33,132 nucleotides of DNA from Chlamydiota bacterium (GTDB lineage Bacteria > Chlamydiota > Chlamydiia > Chlamydiales > Rhabdochlamydiaceae): the NCBI GenBank assembly GCA_947505635.1, contig CANNLR010000004.1:1-33132 (forward strand), read 5' to 3'. Under the pieces are notes generated by a model. That model made no database searches, had not been told where the DNA came from, and was given only the letters and a program-made list of their open reading frames with translations. This document shows, piece after piece, positions 8,844 to 16,946 of the stretch. The translations under genes and the position numbers were made by a program. How positions within the stretch are numbered: position 1 is the first letter of the stretch; each line of letters opens with the position of its first letter.

Positions 8844-10418
8844 ATGGATAATCTTCCTCTAAGAACAGCTTCTTCGGATAGGATTAGATCTAGTTCTATA
8901 GAGGGTCTATCAAGAACATCATCTACTGATTTACAAAACAGGACAAATCTCGTAGCTGTGAAGGCTATAAAGACCTCAGAGTGGATATTTGTAAAAGCTC
9001 AAGCTATCCTAGGACATAAGTATGTACAGCTGAAAACGGAAAACAATGAAACAGTCTTTGTGAAAATAAATCACATTACGGAAAAGTTAGGCTGGACTAA
9101 AGCTGAAGTAAAAGGGGCTTTTAGCGGGGCTGGTGGCTTAGCAAGGCTGCAAGAAGCTTTTGCATTAAAGGATATGATTACTCCAAATGCTGAAGAAAAA
9201 GTTTTCAATAAGGTCGATGAGGGCACAGGATCAGATAGGACCAGTGTTACAACACGTGAATCAAGTGATGATTTTGATGATGTAGAAGGACGGTCAGCTG
9301 AGTGTGGTAAATCTTTCATTCTTGATGATAAATTAAATATTTCTGAATCTATACTTCTTAATAAAGATAGATTCCATGATATAAATGATGTGGCTGAGAG
9401 TTGTTTAAATGCTTTAAAGCATGATGATAAATCTGTTATTATAGGGTATAAAGAAAGTGGAAAATCGACTAGTTGTTTAGCTAGTGTTATAATTATAGAT
9501 CCCAAAAAACTAACTGTAGATATTGGGTCTTCTATAGCAAAAGGGTCGGCTGGCCATATATTTAATATAGCGGACACAGCTGTAAAAATACATAACATAG
9601 AAGGTATCATTTCAGGAGGGGAGACTCTTCAGTCTTACGAAGATGATATAAGAAAAGAAGTGTCTTTTTTGAAGGATATGGGGTTATATCCAGGCATTCA
9701 AAAAACAGGTGAAATAGAAGAGGTTCATCAAATAACTTATATTGGAGCTCCAGAGTCTATAAGAGATACGGGTAAGTTACATATAATGAAGTCTTATAAG
9801 TATGATGGGGATGCGAGTGATTTTATAACAAAACATTCAGAGGATACTGATTACAAAACAAAGGTTATATCCATGCAAGAAAGGATCATGGGCGGATATG
9901 AATATATACACAGTAAGGGAATTTTTCATTTGGATGGCAAACCTCAAAATTATTTTTATAAGAAAGAAGATGCGGGGTTTATTCTGGATGTTGGCGACTT
10001 CGGTGGGGCTGTTCAAATTAAAGAAGATGGAGTTTCAAAAGTTCCAGAGAATTTTGGAGGAACTAGCCTATATACTCCGGCTAGTCTACGATTAAAATAC
10101 GATGAACAGTCTGAACGTACAAATACACTTATTAACAAAGGGGCATCAGGGGCGGAGATAAAAGCGGCACAAAAGGCTTGTGCAGGAATTCTAAAGGAAG
10201 TTGATGATTTTCAAAAGGCGGTAACGCTGTATCAGATGTGTGTAGGAAAGACCGATGTTTTTCCTTATACTCGTACAACCTTTAAGGGTGGAGAGCCTGA
10301 TAAATTGGATTTAGATGGAGTCTCTAAAGAGCTGGAAATTTTCTATGGGCAGAAGAATCATCCCATAGCGACCCATATTCTTGCTGTTTTATTAAAAAAA
10401 TTACCACTAACCCATTGA
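8844..10418 (+). CDS. Protein kinase-like protein, putative effector
   Basis: AKGSAGHIFNIADTAVKIH (glycine loop and VAIK-like Lys), FHLDGKPQNYF (HxDxKxxN), DVGDFGGAVQ (DFG), GGTSLYTPASLR (activation segment). Ser/Thr-rich N-terminus without a hydrophobic signal. Confidence 0.78.
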   Translation: MDNLPLRTASSDRIRSSSIEGLSRTSSTDLQNRTNLVAVKAIKTSEWIFVKAQAILGHKYVQLKTENNETVFVKINHITEKLGWTKAEVKGAFSGAGGLARLQEAFALKDMITPNAEEKVFNKVDEGTGSDRTSVTTRESSDDFDDVEGRSAECGKSFILDDKLNISESILLNKDRFHDINDVAESCLNALKHDDKSVIIGYKESGKSTSCLASVIIIDPKKLTVDIGSSIAKGSAGHIFNIADTAVKIHNIEGIISGGETLQSYEDDIRKEVSFLKDMGLYPGIQKTGEIEEVHQITYIGAPESIRDTGKLHIMKSYKYDGDASDFITKHSEDTDYKTKVISMQERIMGGYEYIHSKGIFHLDGKPQNYFYKKEDAGFILDVGDFGGAVQIKEDGVSKVPENFGGTSLYTPASLRLKYDEQSERTNTLINKGASGAEIKAAQKACAGILKEVDDFQKAVTLYQMCVGKTDVFPYTRTTFKGGEPDKLDLDGVSKELEIFYGQKNHPIATHILAVLLKKLPLTH

Positions 10419-10501
10419 TGGATAAAAACTTTTTAAAGCTTTTACAATTTCCCTAGGTAAGCTATTCTTTTGGATTATTAAAATAGGTAGAAAATCAAGC
10501 T

Positions 10502-12097
10502 ATGGATCCTCTTATTTCTTTAGAAGAAGCTGTCAAAAAAAGAAGAACTTTTGCCATCATCAGCCACCCTGATGCTGGGAAGACCACATTAACAGAAAAA
10601 CTCCTTTTATATTCCGGAGCTATTGTAACGGCGGGGATGGTTAAAGGACGTAAGGGGCGCAAGGCAGCAACCTCTGACTGGATGGCTATGGAACAAGAAA
10701 GGGGGATCTCGATCACCTCTTCTGTGATGCAGTTTACCTATAAAGATACAGTTATTAACGTACTGGATACCCCTGGGCATGAAGACTTTTCTGAAGACAC
10801 CTATCGCACACTGACTGCTGCTGATTGTGCTATCATGGTCATTGATGCTTCCAAAGGGGTTGAAAAACAGACAAGGAAATTATTTGAAGTTTGTAAGTTG
10901 AGAAAGATTCCTATTTTGACATTCATTAATAAAATGGATATGCCCGGAAGAGAGCCTTTAGAGCTTATGAATGAAGTAGAAGAGGTTTTGCAGATCCATT
11001 CGTATGCGATGAACTGGCCTATAGGGACTGGAAGATCTTTTCAAGGGGTGTTTGATAGGCAGTCGAAGGAATGTGTGTTTTTTGCGAAGACTTCTTTTGT
11101 GGGGGCTAAAAAAGCAGATCTACTCAGGTTACCTTTAGAGAGTAAAGAAGCTAAGGAAAAGATGGGGCTTTTATATGATCCTCTTAAGCAGGAATTGGAG
11201 CTTTTAGATTTAGCGGGTAATATCTTTTCTAAAGAAGCCTTTTTAAATGGAGATGTCACCCCTGTCTTTTTTGCGTCTGCCTTGACAAACTTTGGAGTAG
11301 AGCCTTTTTTTGATGCCTTTATTAACTTAGCCCCCTTTCCAAGTTCTAGGATGGCCAATCTTTCTAATGGCCAAGAAATTCTAGTCGATCCTATTACAAC
11401 CCCCTTTAGCGGATATGTATTTAAATTGCAGGCCAACATGGATAAAAGACATCGAGACAGTATGGCCTTTATCCGAATTTGCTCCGGCGTCTTTGAAAGG
11501 GATCTTGTTGTGAAGCATCCAAGACTTGCAAGAGATGTGAGGCTATCTCGCCCTCATAGCCTAGTTGCTGGAGAAAGAACAACAGTAGATGTCGCTTATC
11601 CTGGTGATGTCATCGGCGTCATCAATCCTTCTCTTTTTGCTATTGGAGATACTCTTTCTGTGACAGGGAATTTCACCTATAAGCCATTACCCCAGTTCCA
11701 ACCAGAGATCTTTGCAAAGATCTATCCTAAAGATGTAGGAAAAAGAAAGTCCTTCGATAAAGGTATATTACAACTTGTTTCTGAAGGGGCCATTCAAATG
11801 CTTACCTCTTGTGATGTTGAGGGAGGTAATATTTTTGCAGCTGTTGGTTCTTTGCAGTTCGAGGTTATGCAATATCGGTTAAAAGATGAGTATGGTGTAG
11901 AGACAACATTAACTCTTTTACCTTACCACTGCAGCGCTTGGGTTATTGGAGATCGAAAAACATTTATCCCTTGCTCAGATTCTTTGCTTGTAGAAGATAG
12001 ACAAAATAGACTGATGGCTTTATTTCATGCAACATGGGATAAGGATTATAGCATAAAGAAAAATCCTAATCATCAGTTTGTAGATGTAGCTGTCTAA
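10502..12097 (+). CDS. prfC: Peptide chain release factor 3
   Basis: RF3 GTPase signatures FAIISHPDAGKTTLTEKLLLYSGAI, KAATSDWMAMEQERGISITSSVMQF, DTPGHEDFSEDTYRTL, NKMD. Confidence 0.96.
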   Translation: MDPLISLEEAVKKRRTFAIISHPDAGKTTLTEKLLLYSGAIVTAGMVKGRKGRKAATSDWMAMEQERGISITSSVMQFTYKDTVINVLDTPGHEDFSEDTYRTLTAADCAIMVIDASKGVEKQTRKLFEVCKLRKIPILTFINKMDMPGREPLELMNEVEEVLQIHSYAMNWPIGTGRSFQGVFDRQSKECVFFAKTSFVGAKKADLLRLPLESKEAKEKMGLLYDPLKQELELLDLAGNIFSKEAFLNGDVTPVFFASALTNFGVEPFFDAFINLAPFPSSRMANLSNGQEILVDPITTPFSGYVFKLQANMDKRHRDSMAFIRICSGVFERDLVVKHPRLARDVRLSRPHSLVAGERTTVDVAYPGDVIGVINPSLFAIGDTLSVTGNFTYKPLPQFQPEIFAKIYPKDVGKRKSFDKGILQLVSEGAIQMLTSCDVEGGNIFAAVGSLQFEVMQYRLKDEYGVETTLTLLPYHCSAWVIGDRKTFIPCSDSLLVEDRQNRLMALFHATWDKDYSIKKNPNHQFVDVAV

Positions 12098-12111
12098 TAA
12101 AGGGAATAGTA

Positions 12112-13314
12112 ATGGAAAAGCTTTTTTTTCTAGGGCAGATACTGCTTGGCGCGTGTGTTGGATGGCTGTTAGGAAGAAGAGCTTCTTCGAAAGAAGCCTT
12201 AGGGGTTCAGATGGCTCTTACAAAGGCTTTAGAAGAAAAAGCCTATTTACAAGCGCAGCTAAACTATGAAAAGGAAAAGTCGATTCTAGAGTTTGAAAAC
12301 CTATCTAACAAACTACTAAAAGAAAATGCTAAAGAGTTTGCAAGTAGCTCTCAGCTCAAGATAGAAGAATTATTATCTCCTCTAAAACAGAAGATCGAGA
12401 TATTTCAGTCAAGTTTACAAGAGATCTCAAAAGCCGGAACGGCAGAAAGACTTACCTTAAAAAATAATATCGAAGCGATCACAAACTCTAATAAAACACT
12501 GGCACAAGAAACCCATCTTTTAGCAAGAGCCTTAAAAGGGGATGTGAAAAAACAAGGAACTTGGGGAGAGCTTGTTTTACAAAAGATCCTAGAAGCTTCA
12601 GGCTTACGAGAAAATAAAGAATACACCCTGCAAGGCAGTGGTCTTGGATTGCAAGACTCTGAAGGAAGGCGGATGCAGCCGGATGTTATTATCCATTTTC
12701 CCGACACTAAGCGTGTCATCGTGGACTCTAAGATGTCATATACCCATTATGATGACTTTTTTAATGGAACAAATGAGCTAGAAAAAGAAGATAGCCTAAA
12801 GAAGCTTATTTTATCTATGAAAGAGCACGTTCGCGGCTTAAGTGAAAAGAATTATCAGTTTGCAGGAGGATTGGATACTCCTAATTTTGTTCTTCTTTTT
12901 GTTCCTATAGAAGCGATATTTTCTTTAGTTATGGAAAAAGAGCCCGCTCTTTTTGAAGAGGCTTGGAAAAAATCGATTATTATTGTAAGCCCTTCCAATT
13001 TACTTGCTGTATTAAGAACAGTGGAGTCTGTATGGAAAGTAGAGCACCAAAATAGAAATACACAAAAGATTGCAGAGGAAGCGGCTTCTTTATACGATAA
13101 ATTTGTTGATTTTATTAAAGATATGGAGAATATAGATAGATCTTTAAAAAACACAACGGATCACTTTGAAAAGGCTATGGCAAAGCTGTCTGTAGGAAGA
13201 GGGAACTTAGTAAAAAAGACTGAGGACTTAAAAAGGCTTGGACTTAAGACTAAGAAGAATATTCCTGCTGAATACTTAGAAGAAGAACTAGTAGTAGAAA
13301 ACGTGATTTTGTAA
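12112..13314 (+). CDS. rmuC: DNA recombination protein RmuC homologue
   Basis: N-terminal TM, coiled coil, then KKQGTWGELVLQKILEASGL, QPDVIIHFPDTKRVIVDSKMSY, NFVLLFVPIEAIF, SPSNLLAVLRTVESVW. Confidence 0.93.
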   Translation: MEKLFFLGQILLGACVGWLLGRRASSKEALGVQMALTKALEEKAYLQAQLNYEKEKSILEFENLSNKLLKENAKEFASSSQLKIEELLSPLKQKIEIFQSSLQEISKAGTAERLTLKNNIEAITNSNKTLAQETHLLARALKGDVKKQGTWGELVLQKILEASGLRENKEYTLQGSGLGLQDSEGRRMQPDVIIHFPDTKRVIVDSKMSYTHYDDFFNGTNELEKEDSLKKLILSMKEHVRGLSEKNYQFAGGLDTPNFVLLFVPIEAIFSLVMEKEPALFEEAWKKSIIIVSPSNLLAVLRTVESVWKVEHQNRNTQKIAEEAASLYDKFVDFIKDMENIDRSLKNTTDHFEKAMAKLSVGRGNLVKKTEDLKRLGLKTKKNIPAEYLEEELVVENVIL

Positions 13315-13381
13315 TAATTTTTTTGCTAACAAATTCACAATCTGCCATCTTAAAAAAAGACAAAACATTAAATAGGTTTAT

Positions 13382-14980
13382 ATGTATTATTTCAACCAAC
13401 TCAAATCAGTACTTCGCTTAAATGAACTTGCAGAAGACCCTGTAGATTTAACAGATGATAATATCTTCACCCCAAAGCGCGTTGACTCTTTTGTGAGTGA
13501 ATCCTTGGGTTTAAGATTGTTTTATGCAACAGAAAGAGTTTCTGAGATTACTATTCAAGCACTTTCTGATCTTGCAGAAGAAGCAGGTGTTTTTGAGAAG
13601 ATGCAAAAGATGCAAGCTGGAGAAGTTGTTAATAGTATCGAAGGATATGAAAGTGAGAATCGTAGCGTTTTGCATACGGCCATGAGAGATTTTTTTGAAA
13701 ATCCTAATGAGTCACCTATTGCAAAAGAAGTATCTCATATGGCTTATCAAGAACTTGAAAAATTGACAGAGTTTTTAAAGGATCTTGAAACTAATGATGT
13801 CTTTACAGACATGGTTCAAGTGGGAATTGGCGGATCCGATTTAGGGCCAAGAGCCGTTTATTATGCACTTAAAGCCTATGAAAAACCACAAAGGAACGCT
13901 CATTTTTTTTCTAATGTGGATCCTGATGATGGAGCCCTTGTTCTTAAAGATCTAGACCTAAGTAAGACTTTATTTGTTGTTGTATCTAAGTCAGGTTCTA
14001 CGTTAGAGACGCAGACGAATGAAGAATTTGTAAGAGAGCACTTAATAAGTAAAGGATTGGACCCAAAGAACCATATCATTGCTGTTACAGGAAAAGGCAG
14101 TCCTATGGACGATCCTTCCAAGTATCTAGCTTCTTTTTATATTTGGGATTTTATTGGAGGACGCTACTCTGTGACTTCCATGGTAGGTGGCGTTATTTTA
14201 GCTTTTGCCTTAGGGATGGATCGTTTTTTAGATTTCCTTAGAGGGGCAAATGCTATGGACAAGCTGTCTTTAAAACAAGATGTAAAGACAAATCTTCCCC
14301 TTTTATCTGCCTTACTTAGCATTTGGAATCGGAACTTTTTAGGACTTTCTACATCAGCCGTTATTCCATATTCTCAAGCCTTATTTCGATTTCCAGCCCA
14401 TCTTCAACAGCTAAATATGGAATCTAATGGAAAGAGAGTCGATAAGCAAGGACGGGCTGTAGACTTTGATACAGGCCCTGTTGTTTGGGGAGAGCCTGGA
14501 ACGAATGGACAACATTCTTTTTTTCAGTTGATTCATCAGGGGACTTCTGTTGTTCCGGTAGATTTTTTAGGCTTTGCAGAAAGTCAATATAAAGATGATA
14601 TCGTTTTCAAAGGGACTTCTTGTCAAGAAAAGCTCCTTTCTAATCTTCTAGCGCAGTCACTATCTCTTGCTAGAGGACAAAAAAGTGATAATCCTAATAA
14701 GTATTTTCCTGGTAACCGTCCTAACCGTATCTTGATGGCTAATAAGTTAGATCCCTATACATTGGGTATGATTCTTTCTTACTATGAAAATAGCGTAGCC
14801 TTCCAAGGTTTTATCTGGAATATCAACTCCTTTGATCAAGAAGGTGTTCAGCTAGGAAAAAAACTGGCGCTACAGTACATAGATCTTTTTGCACAAAAAA
14901 GAGCTAAGAAGTCTTTAGATTCTAAGCAGTTTCCTCTAGGACAAGCTTACTTCCGTCATTTGTCTTCTTATTTTTCTTAG
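13382..14980 (+). CDS. pgi: Glucose-6-phosphate isomerase
   Basis: VGIGGSDLGPRAVYYAL, VVVSKSGSTLET, DFIGGRYSVTSMVGG, DTGPVVWGEPGTNGQHSFFQLIHQGT, NINSFDQEGVQLGKKLA. Confidence 0.96.
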   Translation: MYYFNQLKSVLRLNELAEDPVDLTDDNIFTPKRVDSFVSESLGLRLFYATERVSEITIQALSDLAEEAGVFEKMQKMQAGEVVNSIEGYESENRSVLHTAMRDFFENPNESPIAKEVSHMAYQELEKLTEFLKDLETNDVFTDMVQVGIGGSDLGPRAVYYALKAYEKPQRNAHFFSNVDPDDGALVLKDLDLSKTLFVVVSKSGSTLETQTNEEFVREHLISKGLDPKNHIIAVTGKGSPMDDPSKYLASFYIWDFIGGRYSVTSMVGGVILAFALGMDRFLDFLRGANAMDKLSLKQDVKTNLPLLSALLSIWNRNFLGLSTSAVIPYSQALFRFPAHLQQLNMESNGKRVDKQGRAVDFDTGPVVWGEPGTNGQHSFFQLIHQGTSVVPVDFLGFAESQYKDDIVFKGTSCQEKLLSNLLAQSLSLARGQKSDNPNKYFPGNRPNRILMANKLDPYTLGMILSYYENSVAFQGFIWNINSFDQEGVQLGKKLALQYIDLFAQKRAKKSLDSKQFPLGQAYFRHLSSYFS

Positions 14981-14983
14981 TAT

Positions 14984-15024
14984 AAAAAGGGGATAGCCTA
15001 AAAAACTATCCCTTTTTATTTCTT
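14984..15024 (+). terminator. Putative intrinsic terminator downstream of pgi
   Basis: AAAAAGGGGATAG-CCTAAAAAA-CTATCCCTTTTTATTTCTT: inverted repeat with short loop and U-rich 3' arm just after the pgi stop. Confidence 0.8.
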
Positions 15025-15041
15025 GTAGATGGGTTTTATTT

Positions 15042-15344
15042 ATACGAAATCTCGATGAAACAAATAGTGAGTTTTATAATACCTTCGGAACCTTCTTTGA
15101 TGAAATTCCTTTTGAGACCATCCTTCCTGATCTTCTTTTAAAGTATGGAACAGCAAGAGAAATCCTTGAGATTGGTTCAGGGAGAGCTTGCTCTAAGAGC
15201 TGAAGAGAAGGAGCTCTATGATAGAGTTATCGCTATTTCTTCCTTAATCCATGTGCATAAAGCAGAGCTTCTCTTACAGATTGAGAAAATAGTTCACCTT
15301 CTTAAGCCAAATGGAATGTTTTTTATAAATTTTATCGTTGAGAT
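15042..15344 (+). pseudogene. Remnant of class I SAM-dependent methyltransferase
   Basis: One frame reads NSEFYNTFGTFFDEIPFETILPDLLLKYGTAREILEIGSGRACSKS* (motif I); the +1 frame then reads KELYDRVIAISSLIHVHKAELLLQIEKIVHLLKPNGMFFINF (later motifs). No in-frame start; the region between motifs is missing. Confidence 0.7.
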
Positions 15345-16829
15345 TCATGACTCCTCATCAGAATCAGCAATGCCTGAGTCTAGAGCTTCTGTTGAGATGT
15401 GATAGGAGAGGGTTTGTTGTTTTTTTGGATCTTTGGCGGCTTCAGAGAGGGATTTAGCCAATTGAATCTTTTCTTCCTTAGTCCCTAATGTCAAAGTTAT
15501 AAGAGATTTAAGACTTTTAAATAATTCAGATGAGTTTGTGGATAAGGAGAATTTTCGGCTAGCATCAAGAGCTAACTGTGTCACGCTCTCAATTTGAATA
15601 ATATAATCTTTTTTTAGGAATTTTTCTTTTTCTGAAGAGGGGATCGAGTCGACAACTTTTTCAAGCATAGTTTCATGTGCTTTTAAGAATCTTGATGGTT
15701 CATAGTCGTTTAGACGCCAGCTACCATTTAGTATATATTTTGAAAACATTATTTCTATACTTTCTTCCAAGGGATGTGATTGAAAAATTTGATCAAGTTC
15801 GGCTTTATGGTCCAGTGCGAATTGGTTCAGGTCAGGAGAGAGATGCTCCCTGGGATTGTCTTTTATATACGTAATAAACATTGTAGAAAGTATTGGCGCA
15901 ATAAATTTTTTTTTTTCTATTTTTAAATCTAGAGCTTTTCTTTCAGTTTGAGAAAGCTCGTCAACTTGATCAAGTTCTTTTTGGATTTCTGGTGGTAATT
16001 CATGGTAGTTGTCTTTTTTATAATTTTGTAGTCTGTCATAAATTGCTATGTTGGATCCAGACCAAAAAGCCTGATTTACTGCACCTGATGTATTGCTGTC
16101 TCCGGGGCTAGAGTAGGCAAGTATAGAGTGGGCAAGGTCCGGGTTAGTTAATACAGCCCTTGCTGAATGTGCTTTACCTTCGACATGACTAAGGTGTTTG
16201 GTTAGTTTTTCATAGAGCTCTATATTGCGTAAAGAACCGATAGTTAATTCGGGAGGAAGCTTTGTAATGCGGTCCCAACAGATATTGGTTTTGGCAAAAA
16301 TAGGGTCTGTAAATAGACGAGCAGGTAGTTCCGTAAGGCTTAGCTTAGAAAGGTCTAGGGGGGGGATGTCGATGTCTTGCAGATTAGAATCCTGTTCTTT
16401 ATAGCTTAGGATGGCTGTGTAGGCTTTATGTTCAGGGCTGTTGTGGGGAGCCTTTTTCCATTCTTTAAGCAAGGGGTCAGAGTCTACGGTAGTGGGGCTT
16501 GTAGTAGCCGTTTTTGGTGTTTTAGAGTGTCTCGTGCTAGGTGTGAAATGAAATGATGAGAGGGGCATTTTAGGTAGTAATTCTTTGTACTTTTGGACCC
16601 AATCAGGTTTTTGGGAACAGGGCATCTTAGAGACGTCATGGTATAATCGAGTGAGGGTTTTTTTTTCATTTTCAGAAAGCTCCTCTAAGGAAGGGGAACT
16701 TTTTTTGAGTCCTTCAAAAAGAGTTGTAATAAGCTCATCATTTGGCATCTTTCCTGGAATTTGATAGCAATTTCCTATGGTTTCAAGGGTTACGTGAAAG
16801 TCTTGCGGTTTTGATGGAATGGATGTCAT
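15345..16829 (-). CDS. Hypothetical protein, possible effector with short LRR-like segment
   Basis: 494-aa ORF with its own upstream promoter-like sequence; IPPLDLSKLSLTELPARLFTDP..WDRITKLPPEL resembles an LPX-type leucine-rich segment. No other family recognised. Confidence 0.75.
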   Translation of the reverse strand: MTSIPSKPQDFHVTLETIGNCYQIPGKMPNDELITTLFEGLKKSSPSLEELSENEKKTLTRLYHDVSKMPCSQKPDWVQKYKELLPKMPLSSFHFTPSTRHSKTPKTATTSPTTVDSDPLLKEWKKAPHNSPEHKAYTAILSYKEQDSNLQDIDIPPLDLSKLSLTELPARLFTDPIFAKTNICWDRITKLPPELTIGSLRNIELYEKLTKHLSHVEGKAHSARAVLTNPDLAHSILAYSSPGDSNTSGAVNQAFWSGSNIAIYDRLQNYKKDNYHELPPEIQKELDQVDELSQTERKALDLKIEKKKFIAPILSTMFITYIKDNPREHLSPDLNQFALDHKAELDQIFQSHPLEESIEIMFSKYILNGSWRLNDYEPSRFLKAHETMLEKVVDSIPSSEKEKFLKKDYIIQIESVTQLALDASRKFSLSTNSSELFKSLKSLITLTLGTKEEKIQLAKSLSEAAKDPKKQQTLSYHISTEALDSGIADSDEES

Positions 16830-16850
16830 TTTAATGCTCGCTTTTTCTTT

Positions 16851-16878
16851 ATTATAATTATAAATTATTATTTTTCAA
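16851..16878 (-). promoter_or_regulatory. Putative sigma70/sigma66-type promoter for the 494-aa gene
   Basis: Minus strand TTGAAA, 16-bp spacer, TATAAT, about 21 nt upstream of the ATG. Confidence 0.5.
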
Positions 16879-16891
16879 ATAATTTAATGTT

Positions 16892-16920
16892 TTGGTATTA
16901 AATCAAATCAAGTGCATAAT
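16892..16920 (+). promoter_or_regulatory. Putative sigma70/sigma66-type promoter for the giant gene
   Basis: TTGGTA, 17-bp spacer, CATAAT, 26 nt upstream of the ATG at 16947. Confidence 0.4.
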
Positions 16921-16946
16921 TATTTTGTCGTAACAACAGTGATTTT

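Noticed and set aside
9071-9610. 179-aa minus-strand ORF inside the kinase-like gene
   Set aside because: Antisense shadow of a coding region with motifs; no domain evidence.
10419-10501. Promoter-like TTTACA-16-TATTCT upstream of prfC
   Set aside because: Weak -10 match in AT-rich sequence; not distinguishable from background by eye.
11041-11439. 132-aa minus-strand ORF inside prfC
   Set aside because: Antisense shadow ORF; prfC is unambiguous on the plus strand.
15145-15402. 85-aa ORF as an independent small protein
   Set aside because: N-terminal part is out-of-frame methyltransferase motif I sequence, the middle matches methyltransferase later motifs, and the tail is antisense of the convergent gene.
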